From contig CAYUWG010000017.1 in assembly GCA_964448285.1 (NCBI GenBank), positions 1-63,271 of the forward strand: DNA of 63,271 nt. The letters are read 5' to 3'. A model generated the notes under the pieces. The model had not been told where the DNA came from. It saw nothing but the letters and a program-made list of their open reading frames with translations, and searched no databases. This document shows, piece after piece, positions 50,729-59,448 of this stretch. The DNA is from CAYUWG01 sp964448285 (GTDB taxonomy: Bacteria; Bacteroidota; Ignavibacteria; SZUA-365). A program made the position numbers and the translations under genes. Within the stretch, counting starts at the first letter, position 1. Each line of letters begins with the position of its first letter.

Positions 50729-51636
50729 GGGTTACCGTCGATCGCTCCGCCGGATTTTGTTGGGGTGTCGTTCGCACGATACAAATCGCTGAGAGCGAAT
50801 TAGTGCAGGGTGCATCACTCGTGTCTTTGGGTGATATCATTCATAATCCGCGAGAGATCGAGCGGATGGAAAAACTCGGCATGACGACCATCGCTCACGA
50901 GCAGCTTGAGACGCTTCCGGACGGAACGAAAGTCTTGATCCGTGCTCATGGCGAACCGCCGGAAACATATCGGCGGGCAACGCAACTCGGGATCGAACTG
51001 ATCGACGCGACGTGTCCCGTCGTCACGAAACTCCAGGAGCGAATCCGGAAATACTTCGATGACGGGTATCAGGTTGTCATTTTCGGAAAGAAGGATCACG
51101 CCGAGGTCGTCGGACTCCGCGGAGTGTGCCGTGATGAATGCATCGTCATTCGCACACTCGAAGAAGCTGCATCACTGGTTGACCTTTCGAAGAAGACCGT
51201 GCTCTTTTCTCAAACGACAATGGACAAGCAGACGTTTTTCGCAATCAAGAAATACCTCGAAGAGCGCGTGTCGGAATTGGTCATCGGTTCGATGGAAGAG
51301 ATCGCATCGGCATTCCATGCAAAGGATACGATCTGCGGACAAGTCTCAGGCAGGGAGCAAAAGCTTCGGGAATACGCCGCTTCCAACGATGTAATGATCT
51401 TCATCGCCGGGAAGAAAAGCTCGAACGGGAAAGTCCTCTATGAAGTCTGCAAGCAGGCAAATCCGCGAACGTATTTCATCGAAGCGCTCGAAGAGATTGA
51501 CGCCGACTGGCTGCGCGGTTGCCGGTCGGTCGGCATTACCGGCGCGACCAGTACGCCTCAATGGTTGATGGAGCAGGTTCGTCTGCGCGTTGAAGCGATC
51601 CATTCCGAAGAAAAAAGATTACAGCCGTCCTCATAA
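50725..51636 (+). CDS. ispH: 4-hydroxy-3-methylbut-2-enyl diphosphate reductase
   Basis: 303 residues from a GTG. The three cluster-binding cysteines are visible: C12 (SAGFCWGVVRT), C97 (IDATCPVVTKLQ) and C204 (AKDTICGQVSGRE). The substrate-binding motif reads LIRAHGEPPETY and the late motif GITGATSTPQWLMEQV. IspH makes IPP and DMAPP as the last step of the MEP pathway. The third motif (TICGQVSGRE) departs from the common TICxATxxRQ but keeps the cysteine. Confidence 0.94.
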   Translation: MRVTVDRSAGFCWGVVRTIQIAESELVQGASLVSLGDIIHNPREIERMEKLGMTTIAHEQLETLPDGTKVLIRAHGEPPETYRRATQLGIELIDATCPVVTKLQERIRKYFDDGYQVVIFGKKDHAEVVGLRGVCRDECIVIRTLEEAASLVDLSKKTVLFSQTTMDKQTFFAIKKYLEERVSELVIGSMEEIASAFHAKDTICGQVSGREQKLREYAASNDVMIFIAGKKSSNGKVLYEVCKQANPRTYFIEALEEIDADWLRGCRSVGITGATSTPQWLMEQVRLRVEAIHSEEKRLQPSS

Positions 51637-51736
51637 TTCATGAACCAAAAACAAATCATCTCACACCTTCCTTCCATCCGTTTCAGACGGCGAAATGTCG
51701 ATCGAGGCGAAGGGATGTTTCACTCAAGGAGACTCA

Positions 51737-53512
51737 ATGTCTGAAGAACCACAATCCGCTACCATTCAACCAGAAGCAAGCAGCAACGGCATCACGAAAA
51801 CGGTCGGTATCGTTGTCGAAGAAAAAGATTACGCCCCGTCGGAATTTGACTCACTACAAACCATGTATGAGCGCACGCTCAACACCCTGAAACCGGGAGA
51901 GATCATTCGGGGAAAGATCGTGCATATCTCAAAGGACAATGTCACGATCGATATCGGCTTCAAGTCGGAAGGAATCGTTTCGCTCGATGAATTTACGAAC
52001 GCATCGGAGTTGAAGGTGGGCGATCACGTCGAAGTGTTCCTCGAAGCGGTCGAAAACAAGGACGGCTCAGTCATGCTTTCGCGAAAGCGTGCAGACTTCG
52101 TTCGTATATGGGAACGCGTTCAGTCCGCATATGAAAATTTGGAAATCCTGCAGGGACGTTGCGTGCGACGCATCAAAGGCGGCATCGTGATGGACTTGAT
52201 GGGCATCGATGCGTTCCTTCCCGGTTCGCAAATCGATATCCGGCCTGTTCGTGATTTCGACGCCTACCTTGGCAAGACGCTCGACGTCCGAGTCGTGAAG
52301 ATCAATCAATCGGCGGAGAATATCGTCGTCAGCCGCAAAGCGATCATTGAAGAGCAGATTGCCGGCCATCGCAAAGAAATTCTTGACAGCCTCGAAAAGG
52401 GACAGATTCTCGAAGGCACCGTGAAAGCGATTGCGGATTTCGGAGTCTTCATCGATCTCGGCGGCGTCGATGGTCTCGTGCATATCACCGACCTCTCATG
52501 GGGACGCGTCAATCATCCAACCGAAATCATCAAGCTCGACCAGACTGTGAACGTTGTCGTCCTCGATTTCGACACCGAAAAGAGACGCATTTCTCTCGGC
52601 ATGAAACAACTTCTGCCGCACCCGTGGGAGAATATCGAAGAGAAATATCCCGCCGGGACGAAGGTTCGCGGTAAGGTGGTATCGCTTGCGGATTACGGAG
52701 CGTTCATCGAAATCGAAAAGGGGATCGAAGGACTCATCCATATCTCGGAAATGAGTTGGACGCAGCACATCAAGCATCCCTCGCAGGTCGTTTCGATGGG
52801 GCAAATGATCGATGCAGTGATTTTGAATCTCGATATCGAGGAAAAGAAAATCTCGCTTGGGATGAAGCAACTCGAACCGGATCCATGGGAAAATCTCATC
52901 CTGAAATATCCATCCGACTCGCGTCACAGTGGTATCGTCCGGAACCTCACGAACTTCGGCGTCTTCGTCGAGCTCGAACCCGGCGTCGATGGGCTTGTGC
53001 ACATCTCGGACCTCTCATGGACGAAGAAGATCCGCCACCCGGGAGAGATCGTGAAGAAGGGAGATAAAATCGACATCGTCATTCTCGGGATCGACGTCGA
53101 ACAACGCCGCATTTCACTCGGACATAAACAAGTCCTGGATAATCCTTGGGACAGCTTCGAAGCGATGTACGGTATCGGGAAGGACCTCGAAGGAAAGATC
53201 GTTCGCATCATCGAAAAAGGTGTGATCGTCGAGCTTCCTGCCGGCGTGGACGGATTCGTTCCGGCGTCACAGCTCGCAAACAAGCAGGTGAAAAACATCG
53301 AAGAATCGTTTCGTGAGGGAGACGTTCTCCCGCTTCGCGTCATCGAGTTCGATAAAGAGAACAGAAAGATCGTCCTCTCCGTTGTCGATTACTTCAAGGA
53401 CAAGGACGCCGAAGCGACGGACGCATATCTCGCTTCGCACGGATTATTGAATGCACCAGCGGCAGAGTCAACAGAGGTGAAACCGGAAGACCTCAACTTT
53501 GAAGAGCTCTGA
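51737..53512 (+). CDS. rpsA: Ribosomal protein S1
   Basis: 591 residues from ATG 51737, with AAGGAG upstream; the frame to 51695 lacks a site. An N-terminal leader of about 65 residues precedes six S1 domains, recognisable at GEIIRGKIVHISKDNVTIDI, LQGRCVRRIKGGIVMDL, LEGTVKAIADFGVFIDLGG, VRGKVVSLADYGAFIEIE, HSGIVRNLTNFGVFVELE and LEGKIVRIIEKGVIVELP. Repeats 3-5 end in GLVHI(T/S)DLSW-type motifs. S1 brings mRNA to the 30S subunit. A hairpin follows the gene. Confidence 0.95.
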   Translation: MSEEPQSATIQPEASSNGITKTVGIVVEEKDYAPSEFDSLQTMYERTLNTLKPGEIIRGKIVHISKDNVTIDIGFKSEGIVSLDEFTNASELKVGDHVEVFLEAVENKDGSVMLSRKRADFVRIWERVQSAYENLEILQGRCVRRIKGGIVMDLMGIDAFLPGSQIDIRPVRDFDAYLGKTLDVRVVKINQSAENIVVSRKAIIEEQIAGHRKEILDSLEKGQILEGTVKAIADFGVFIDLGGVDGLVHITDLSWGRVNHPTEIIKLDQTVNVVVLDFDTEKRRISLGMKQLLPHPWENIEEKYPAGTKVRGKVVSLADYGAFIEIEKGIEGLIHISEMSWTQHIKHPSQVVSMGQMIDAVILNLDIEEKKISLGMKQLEPDPWENLILKYPSDSRHSGIVRNLTNFGVFVELEPGVDGLVHISDLSWTKKIRHPGEIVKKGDKIDIVILGIDVEQRRISLGHKQVLDNPWDSFEAMYGIGKDLEGKIVRIIEKGVIVELPAGVDGFVPASQLANKQVKNIEESFREGDVLPLRVIEFDKENRKIVLSVVDYFKDKDAEATDAYLASHGLLNAPAAESTEVKPEDLNFEEL

Positions 53513-53530
53513 AAGAGGTAAAGACATCGA

Positions 53531-53564
53531 AAAGAGTTGGGGCGAACATCCGTCCCAACTCTTT
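53531..53564. terminator. Hairpin after rpsA
   Basis: AAAGAGTTGGG and CCCAACTCTTT form an 11-pair stem with a 12-base loop, 19 bases after the rpsA stop. The T-tract is only the CTTT of the stem arm, so it may be a processing or weak termination signal. Confidence 0.7.
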
Positions 53565-53592
53565 CAGCGTTTATGATTCTCATCGTCATCCC

Positions 53593-54954
53593 ATGCAGCA
53601 CATGAAAGGAACGGTTGCTTTTCATACCATCGGTTGCAAACTCAACTACGCAGAGACATCGACCTTTGCACGGCAGTTTCGCAACCATGGATATGTCGTC
53701 GTGGATTTTACCGACCGGTCGGACGTTGTGTTGATCAATACGTGCTCGGTCACGGAGAATGCCGACCGTGAGGCGCGGAAGCTCGTTCGTCAGGCGCTGC
53801 GTCGTTCACCGAATGCTTATGTGATCGTGGCCGGTTGCTATGCGCAACTGCGTCCCGAAGAGATTGCATCCATCGATGGAGTGGACTTGGTGCTCGGGGC
53901 GAAGGAGAAGTTTCAGATATTCGATTATCTCGCCGCTCATTCGAAAGAACGATATCCGCGCATTCTTGTGAGCGATACGGAAGCGATCGATGTGTTCGAT
54001 CCGGCATTTGCAGCAGACCCGGAAGGAAGAACCCGGGCATATTTGAAAGTTCAGGACGGATGTGATTACAACTGTTCCTTCTGCACGATTCCATTGGCGC
54101 GTGGTGCAAGCCGCAGTGCGGAGTTGGATGCTCTCGTGAGGCAAGCGCGTGTGATCGTTGAATCGGGCTTCCGGGAGATCGTTCTCAGCGGTGTGAACGT
54201 CGGCGACTACGGACGAAAACACGACTCCTCTCTCTTCGACTTACTCAAGCGGCTCATCGAAATCGATGGAGATTATCGCATCAGAATCAGTTCCATCGAA
54301 CCGAATCTCCTGACCGACGAAATCATCGACCTTGTTGCAGGCACGGAAAAGATCTGCAATCACTTTCATGTTCCTCTGCAGTCCGGAAGCGGCGATATTC
54401 TCAGGTCGATGCGAAGGCGCTATACTACCGAGCATTACCAGAGATTGATCGAGAGGATAAAGCTGCGGATGCCTGATTGCGGTATCGGCGTCGATGTGAT
54501 TGTCGGATTCCCCGGGGAAACGAAGCAACATTTTCTTGAAACCTATTCATTTCTGGTCAACCTTCCGGTCAGTTATCTTCACGTGTTCACGTACTCTGAA
54601 CGCCCCGACACACCGGCGAGTGCAATGGGGCACATCGTTCCTTCGGACGAACGTGCGGAGCGCAGCCGAATGCTTCGAATTCTTTCTGAAAAGAAACGAC
54701 GTGCTTTCTATCAGGAGAACCTTGGAAGCATACGCCGAGTCATTTTCGAAGAACAGCAGCGCGGCGAAGCGACCGGCTTCACGGATAATTACGTCCGCGT
54801 AACGGTTCCGGAATCCTCTGATTTGCGCAATCAGGTGCTGAGAGTTCGATTGCAATCGCTCGCAGAAAACTCTGTCCGCGGGATCGTATTGGACGCTATG
54901 CACAAAGTGCCGCTCTCGCGTCTTTCTATCCCGATACTTCAGGAAGGATATTGA
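53593..54954 (+). CDS. mtaB: tRNA t6A37 methylthiotransferase MtaB
   Basis: 453 residues; start ATG 53593 or 53602, no clear ribosome site. The N-terminal domain carries the auxiliary cluster cysteines: C15 (HTIGCKLNYAE), one in LINTCSVTENAD and one in VAGCYAQLRPEE. The radical SAM motif CDYNCSFC begins at C157 (CxxxCxxC). A TRAM-like tail follows. HTIGCKLNYAET is typical of MtaB rather than MiaB or RimO. It adds a methylthio group to t6A37 of tRNAs. Confidence 0.92.
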   Translation: MQHMKGTVAFHTIGCKLNYAETSTFARQFRNHGYVVVDFTDRSDVVLINTCSVTENADREARKLVRQALRRSPNAYVIVAGCYAQLRPEEIASIDGVDLVLGAKEKFQIFDYLAAHSKERYPRILVSDTEAIDVFDPAFAADPEGRTRAYLKVQDGCDYNCSFCTIPLARGASRSAELDALVRQARVIVESGFREIVLSGVNVGDYGRKHDSSLFDLLKRLIEIDGDYRIRISSIEPNLLTDEIIDLVAGTEKICNHFHVPLQSGSGDILRSMRRRYTTEHYQRLIERIKLRMPDCGIGVDVIVGFPGETKQHFLETYSFLVNLPVSYLHVFTYSERPDTPASAMGHIVPSDERAERSRMLRILSEKKRRAFYQENLGSIRRVIFEEQQRGEATGFTDNYVRVTVPESSDLRNQVLRVRLQSLAENSVRGIVLDAMHKVPLSRLSIPILQEGY

Positions 54955-55032
54955 TGCACGGTGGAAGCATTGCGAAGCAGTTTCGTAAGTTTGACATCCG
55001 ACTGACACGTTTCATCGGTATTAAGGTAAAGC

Positions 55033-56370
55033 ATGTTCGATATTCTCTCTGATAAACTTGACGGCGTACTTAAGCGATTAAGAGGCGAGCATCGTATTTC
55101 CGAGGCGAACATCGAGGAGTCGCTACGCGAAGTTCGACGCGCACTGCTGGAAGCGGACGTGCAGTTCCAGGTCGTCAAGGATTTCATCGAAGCAGTAAAA
55201 ACCAAAGCCCTCGGGCAGGAGGTTTTGAAAAGCGTTTCGCCCGGCCAACAGATTGTGAAAATCATCCACGATGAGCTTGTGGAGTTGATGGGCTCCGAGC
55301 GAACGGATATCACGTTTTCCAGGTCCGGCACGACGATCATTATGATTGCCGGTCTTCAAGGCTCCGGAAAAACGACGTTCTCCGCGAAGCTTGCACACAA
55401 CCTGAAGTCATCAGGCCGGTTGCCTCTGCTCGTTGCAGCAGACGTCTATCGTCCAGCAGCGATCGACCAGTTGAAGATGCTTGCGCAGAGCATCAGCATT
55501 CCCGTGTTCTCCGGAGACGAAGCGTCGCCCGTGAAGATCGCGCAGGAATCGCTGGAATATGCGCGGAAGAATCTCTGCGATACGATCATCGTCGATACCG
55601 CAGGACGATTGAGCATCGATGAAGAAATGATGCGAGAGGTTGCGGAGATCAAGGAGCGTATCAAGCCGACGGAGATTCTTTTCGTTGTCGATTCCATGAC
55701 CGGCCAGGATGCCGTCAACACGGCAAAAGCGTTCAACGAGCGATTGAATTTCGATGGAGTCGTACTGACGAAATTCGATGGCGATACGCGCGGCGGCGCG
55801 GCGCTCTCGATTCGCAAAGTCGTGGATAAGCCGATCAAGTTCGTGGGCGTCGGCGAGAAGATCGATGCGCTCGAACCGTTCTTCCCCGACAGGATGGCGT
55901 CACGTATTCTCGGAATGGGTGATCTCGTTACCCTCGTCGAAAAAGCCCAGCAGCAGATCGACGAAGTGGAAGCCGCCAAGCTCGAACAGAAGATGCGGAA
56001 GAACCAGTTCACACTGGAAGACTTCTACTCTCAGATTCAGCAGATAAAAAAAATGGGATCGGTCGCATCGATCATCGAAATGATCCCCGGAATCGGGAAA
56101 GCTCTGCGCGGCGTCGATGTTGACGAGAAGTCGTTCACGCGCATTGAAGCGATGATTCTTTCGATGACGCCCGAAGAGAGACAAAAACCCGCCATCATCA
56201 ATGGCAGCCGGAGAAAGCGCATTGCGAGCGGCAGCGGGACGACCGTTCAGGAAGTCAACAGGCTGCTGAAGCAATTCACGGAAATGCAGAAGATGATGAA
56301 GCGCCTCACCAAAGGAGGGATGAGGCAGTTCGCACAGCAGATTATGAATCAACGAAGTTCAATCAACTAA
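55033..56370 (+). CDS. ffh: Signal recognition particle protein Ffh
   Basis: 445 residues. The N-domain starts MFDILSDKLDGVLKRLRGEH. The GTPase motifs are IAGLQGSGKTTFSAKLA (G1), VAADVYRPAAIDQLK, IVDTAGRLSIDEEMM, LTKFDGDTRGGAALS and FVGVGEKIDALEPF. The Met-rich M domain at the C-terminus includes RRKRIASGSGTTVQEVN, which binds SRP RNA. Ffh directs membrane proteins to the Sec machinery. It leads the conserved ffh-rpsP-rimM-trmD-rplS set. Confidence 0.97.
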   Translation: MFDILSDKLDGVLKRLRGEHRISEANIEESLREVRRALLEADVQFQVVKDFIEAVKTKALGQEVLKSVSPGQQIVKIIHDELVELMGSERTDITFSRSGTTIIMIAGLQGSGKTTFSAKLAHNLKSSGRLPLLVAADVYRPAAIDQLKMLAQSISIPVFSGDEASPVKIAQESLEYARKNLCDTIIVDTAGRLSIDEEMMREVAEIKERIKPTEILFVVDSMTGQDAVNTAKAFNERLNFDGVVLTKFDGDTRGGAALSIRKVVDKPIKFVGVGEKIDALEPFFPDRMASRILGMGDLVTLVEKAQQQIDEVEAAKLEQKMRKNQFTLEDFYSQIQQIKKMGSVASIIEMIPGIGKALRGVDVDEKSFTRIEAMILSMTPEERQKPAIINGSRRKRIASGSGTTVQEVNRLLKQFTEMQKMMKRLTKGGMRQFAQQIMNQRSSIN

Positions 56371-56394
56371 TCATTTTTCAGGAGAACATCCCAC

Positions 56395-56826
56395 GTGGTA
56401 AAACTCAGACTACAACGACGCGGCAGAAAGAAACTCCCCGTCTATAAAATTGTCGCAGCCGATTCGCGCGCGCCGCGGAACGGTCGTTTCATCGAAGCGG
56501 TCGGTCAGTATCGCCCGCTCGAATCACCGACGGGCATTACGCTCGATGAGGAACGGATCATGCACTGGCTTAAAGTCGGCGCCCAACCGAGCGACACGGT
56601 GCGCAGTCTTCTCAGCAAAGAGGGGATCATGCTTCGCTTTCACCTGATGAGAAAAGGAAAGACCGATGAAGAAATTCAATCGGAGCTTTTCTCATGGAAG
56701 CAGGCACGTGACGCGCGACTCGCACAAGGTTTATCGAGAAAGCAAAGACGCGCTGCGCAGAAAAAAGCTGCCGAAACGACCGAGGCGCCCGCCGCTCCAG
56801 CGGATCAGCCGGCTTCAGAAGAATAA
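56395..56826 (+). CDS. rpsP: Ribosomal protein S16
   Basis: 143 residues from a GTG, with AGGAG about 11 bases upstream. The core is VKLRLQRRGRKKLPVYKIV and ADSRAPRNGRFIEAVGQY. The C-terminus is extended by about 60 residues that are basic and then Ala/Pro/Glu-rich, longer than the minimal protein of about 80 residues; such tails are common in Bacteroidota. It follows ffh by 24 bases. Confidence 0.96.
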   Translation: MVKLRLQRRGRKKLPVYKIVAADSRAPRNGRFIEAVGQYRPLESPTGITLDEERIMHWLKVGAQPSDTVRSLLSKEGIMLRFHLMRKGKTDEEIQSELFSWKQARDARLAQGLSRKQRRAAQKKAAETTEAPAAPADQPASEE

Positions 56827-56861
56827 CTTTCCAGAATCAGTTAAGCCGGGCCGGGTGAACG

Positions 56862-57398
56862 ATGCCTGACGGTCATGATGACTTTTGCCTGATCGGTTTC
56901 ATCAAAGCCCCTCACGGCATTCACGGCGAAGTTTCCGTACAATCCTACTCGGATATTCCGGGACGGTTTTCCCTTCTTTCAACAGTCCACGTCGGTCGTT
57001 CGCCCGCGGCACTCACAGCGCTCACCGTCGGGCTCGTTCGCGTGCAGAGCCACACACGAATCATTCTTCGTTTCAAGGAATTTCGATCGCGCACAGACGT
57101 CAAGCAGATCATCGGCATGAATCTCTACATCACAAATGACCACATGATGCCGCCGCCCAGTGGGCGGTTCTACGTCCATGAGCTTATCGGATCGAGCGTT
57201 GTGAACGAGCAAGGCAAAGCTCGTGGCGTCGTGCGCGATGTTTGGCTGCTCAAGGCGAACGACGTGTATGTCGTCGATTACGAAGGGCGGGAGATCCTCA
57301 TTCCGGCAGTTCCCGAAGTCATTGCGCGCGTCGATGTTCCGCAGCGTATCATTCACATTACCGAGATCCCCGGGCTTTATACCGACGATGAGGATTGA
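56862..57398 (+). CDS. rimM: Ribosome maturation factor RimM
   Basis: 178 residues. The N-terminal domain has LIGFIKAPHGIHGEVSVQSY, and the C-terminal PRC-barrel part has RFYVHELIGSSVVNEQGK, NDVYVVDYEGREILIPAVPE. RimM helps process 16S rRNA and mature the 30S head, binding S19. It overlaps trmD by 11 bases. Confidence 0.94.
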   Translation: MPDGHDDFCLIGFIKAPHGIHGEVSVQSYSDIPGRFSLLSTVHVGRSPAALTALTVGLVRVQSHTRIILRFKEFRSRTDVKQIIGMNLYITNDHMMPPPSGRFYVHELIGSSVVNEQGKARGVVRDVWLLKANDVYVVDYEGREILIPAVPEVIARVDVPQRIIHITEIPGLYTDDED

Positions 57399-58122
57399 TA
57401 TCATTACCGGATTCCCACGACTCTTCGACGGACCGTTATCGGAGAGTATGCTCGGTAAAGCAAGACAGAAAGGACTTGTGGAAATTCACGTCCACGACTT
57501 GCGTGATTACACACACGACAAGCATCGTACGATCGATGATACGCCCTATGGAGGCGGAGCTGGGATGATCCTGAAACCCGAGCCGATCTTCGAATGCGTC
57601 GAAACGCTTACATCAGAGCGAAAATACGACGACGTCATTCTAACGACTCCGCAGGGCGAACGCTTCGACCAAACACTTGCGAAACGGTTTTCAAGCATGA
57701 AGTCGCTGATCATCATCTGCGGACACTACAAAGGCGTCGATCAACGGGTGGTTGACCATCTCGTAACGCGCGAAGTATCGATCGGTGATTTCGTTTTAAC
57801 GGGTGGTGAATATGCGGCAACCGTGTTAGTCGATGCGACGGTGCGGCTTCTCCCGGGCGTTATCGGTGATGCGGAATCCCTCCTCACGGATTCCTTCATG
57901 GACGAACGCCTCGACAGCGGCTACTACACGCGCCCGGCGGAATATCGAGGCATGGCAGTGCCCGAAGTGTTGATTTCAGGCGATCACAAGAAAATAGCCG
58001 AGTGGCGTGAAAAGGATTCCGAGTCGCGTACCAGACGACGCCGGCCTGACATGAACGCCTCACCGGAAGGCATCGAAGAAAAGATCGCCGGACCGAAAAA
58101 TCGCCCACGCAATTCGAAGTGA
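57388..58122 (+). CDS. trmD: tRNA (guanine-N1)-methyltransferase TrmD
   Basis: 244 residues from ATG 57388, the start that gives the standard N-terminus MRIDIITGFPRLFDGPLSES. The knotted SPOUT region is LIIICGHYKGVDQRVVDHL, EVSIGDFVLTGGEYAA and the loop DAESLLTDSF; DDTPYGGGAGMILKPEP precedes it. It methylates G37 of tRNAs, preventing frameshifts. The tail after RRRRPDMN is Gly/Pro/Lys-rich and slightly longer than usual. Confidence 0.95.
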   Translation: MRIDIITGFPRLFDGPLSESMLGKARQKGLVEIHVHDLRDYTHDKHRTIDDTPYGGGAGMILKPEPIFECVETLTSERKYDDVILTTPQGERFDQTLAKRFSSMKSLIIICGHYKGVDQRVVDHLVTREVSIGDFVLTGGEYAATVLVDATVRLLPGVIGDAESLLTDSFMDERLDSGYYTRPAEYRGMAVPEVLISGDHKKIAEWREKDSESRTRRRRPDMNASPEGIEEKIAGPKNRPRNSK

Positions 58123-58128
58123 ATTCGC

Positions 58129-58136
58129 TATCTTTG
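58129..58136 (+). promoter_or_regulatory. Extra promoter (-7 box) for rplS
   Basis: TATCTTTG matches TAnnTTTG exactly, 40 bases before the rplS ATG, in the short gap after trmD. No clear TTTG is seen 19-21 bases upstream. It would let L19 be made independently of the upstream genes. Confidence 0.55.
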
Positions 58137-58176
58137 CACAGTACTAATAGAGAAAAAAACATAAAGAGGAATTCCC

Positions 58177-58515
58177 ATGAACAAACTTGATTTATTCGAA
58201 CGATCACAAATGAAATCGGACATCCCGGAATTTTTTCCGGGTGATATCATCAACGTCCACGTCCGTGTCGTGGAGGGAGATAAAGAGCGCATCCAGGAGT
58301 TTCAGGGTATCGTGATTGCGCAGGGTGGAAAGGGACTTGGCCGAACGTTTACCGTTCGAAAAGTCAGTAATGGCGTCGGGGTCGAACGCATTTTTCCCTA
58401 TCATTCGCCGTCAGTTGCAAAGATCGAAAAAGTGCGCAGCGGAAACGTCCGGCGAGCGAAGCTCTACTACATTCGAAATCTCGCAGCGAAGCAAGTCCGG
58501 GCAAAGACGAATTGA
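58177..58515 (+). CDS. rplS: Ribosomal protein L19
   Basis: 112 residues with AAAGAGG upstream. Motifs: FFPGDIINVHVRVVEGDKER, EFQGIVIAQGGKGLGRTFTV, VGVERIFPYHSPSVAKIE and RAKLYYIRNL. L19 sits at the subunit interface. It is the last gene of the ffh-rplS set, followed by a strong palindrome. Confidence 0.97.
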   Translation: MNKLDLFERSQMKSDIPEFFPGDIINVHVRVVEGDKERIQEFQGIVIAQGGKGLGRTFTVRKVSNGVGVERIFPYHSPSVAKIEKVRSGNVRRAKLYYIRNLAAKQVRAKTN

Positions 58516-58535
58516 TGACCGTTCTTCGAGACATG

Positions 58536-58566
58536 GAAAGACATGCCGCGGCATGTCTTTCGTTTT
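58536..58566. terminator. Terminator after rplS
   Basis: A perfect 26-base palindrome (58536-58561, half-site GAAAGACATGCCG) followed by GTTTTAAT, 20 bases after the rplS stop. It ends 19 bases before the next gene, leaving little room for a separate promoter. Confidence 0.85.
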
Positions 58567-58579
58567 AATAGGGTGCCGG

Positions 58580-59383
58580 ATGGCGCTCCTTCTCCTTACG
58601 CGTGACATGCAATCGATACTCCTGGCCGAGACACTCGCGTTCGAAGCCGAGAGTGCGGGTATTCAGACCCTGAATCTTCCCGAAGAGGAAGTCGCGGTAC
58701 GATTCGGCGATCATGAAAGCGATCTCGCTCTAATTAATCCACTCGTGTATGCACGGAATCAATCAGAGTGCTCGATCCTCAGCGGAGCCGCTATATCCTC
58801 AGTCGGACCGACGGGAGAAATTCTTCTCTACTTCAACGAAGGACTCCATCATTTCGAAACAGTCGGATGCGAGGATGTATCGTCGCTTGAAGCGATGCTC
58901 GCAGCGGTTATTCTCCGAGAGCGATACAACATGACTCCGAAGTTCGGAGAATTTCATGGCACCGTTGACGAAGGACTCCAACGGTTCGATGCCGTCGTGT
59001 TCGTTCGGAATACTGAATCGGAAACCGTCAACGACGTTCACGTGATCGATCTTGTCGATGAGTGGTACGACATGACCCAACTGCCGTTCGTTCGCTCACT
59101 CCTCATCGGCTGGACGCATCGCGTGTCGGAGCGAATGGATGCGCACGTTCGTTCGGCCGGCCAGTCGGCGGACTCAAGGGCGTTGCGCGCTTTAGAAGAG
59201 TCGATGAAAGGAACGATGACGCCTGATGCGTTGCACTCCATTCCCGGGCATTGGCGTTTTCTTTTCGACGAGGACGCACAGGAAGGTCTGAACCAGTTCT
59301 TCCGCTATGCATTCTATTACGGTCTGCATCGGGATATCCCGCTCTTGAATATCTGGAAGTTCGGAGAGATGCCACTTCAATGA
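58580..59383 (+). CDS. MqnA-like protein (menaquinone chorismate dehydratase family)
   Basis: 267 residues from ATG 58580; the open frame runs back through rplS, but a start there would lie inside that gene. It has the MqnA/periplasmic-binding-fold layout: DLALINPLVYARNQSECSIL, then SGAAISSVGPTGEILLYF, LEAMLAAVILRERYNMTPKF and VIDLVDEWYDMTQLPFVRS, which matches the family motif D-L-x-x-E-W-x-x-x-T-x-L-P-F-V. MqnA makes 3-enolpyruvyl-benzoate from chorismate in the futalosine route to menaquinone. It is divergent, and the usual Gly-rich SxTSxxL loop is not clear, so a related ligand-binding role is possible. Confidence 0.65.
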   Translation: MALLLLTRDMQSILLAETLAFEAESAGIQTLNLPEEEVAVRFGDHESDLALINPLVYARNQSECSILSGAAISSVGPTGEILLYFNEGLHHFETVGCEDVSSLEAMLAAVILRERYNMTPKFGEFHGTVDEGLQRFDAVVFVRNTESETVNDVHVIDLVDEWYDMTQLPFVRSLLIGWTHRVSERMDAHVRSAGQSADSRALRALEESMKGTMTPDALHSIPGHWRFLFDEDAQEGLNQFFRYAFYYGLHRDIPLLNIWKFGEMPLQ

Positions 59384-59448
59384 GATTTTGAATGTGTTCG
59401 CCATTTCATTGTAGATTGCTCCGGCTGAAAGTCACCATGAAAGTGTGA

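Noticed and set aside
57223..57387. Longer trmD frame starting inside rimM
   Set aside because: TrmD proteins begin MRIDIIT; the upstream part is a shadow of rimM.
58316..58579. Long N-terminal extension of the MqnA-like gene inside rplS
   Set aside because: The extension is low-complexity-like out-of-frame translation of the L19 gene and crosses its terminator; the family-like N-terminus starts at 58580.
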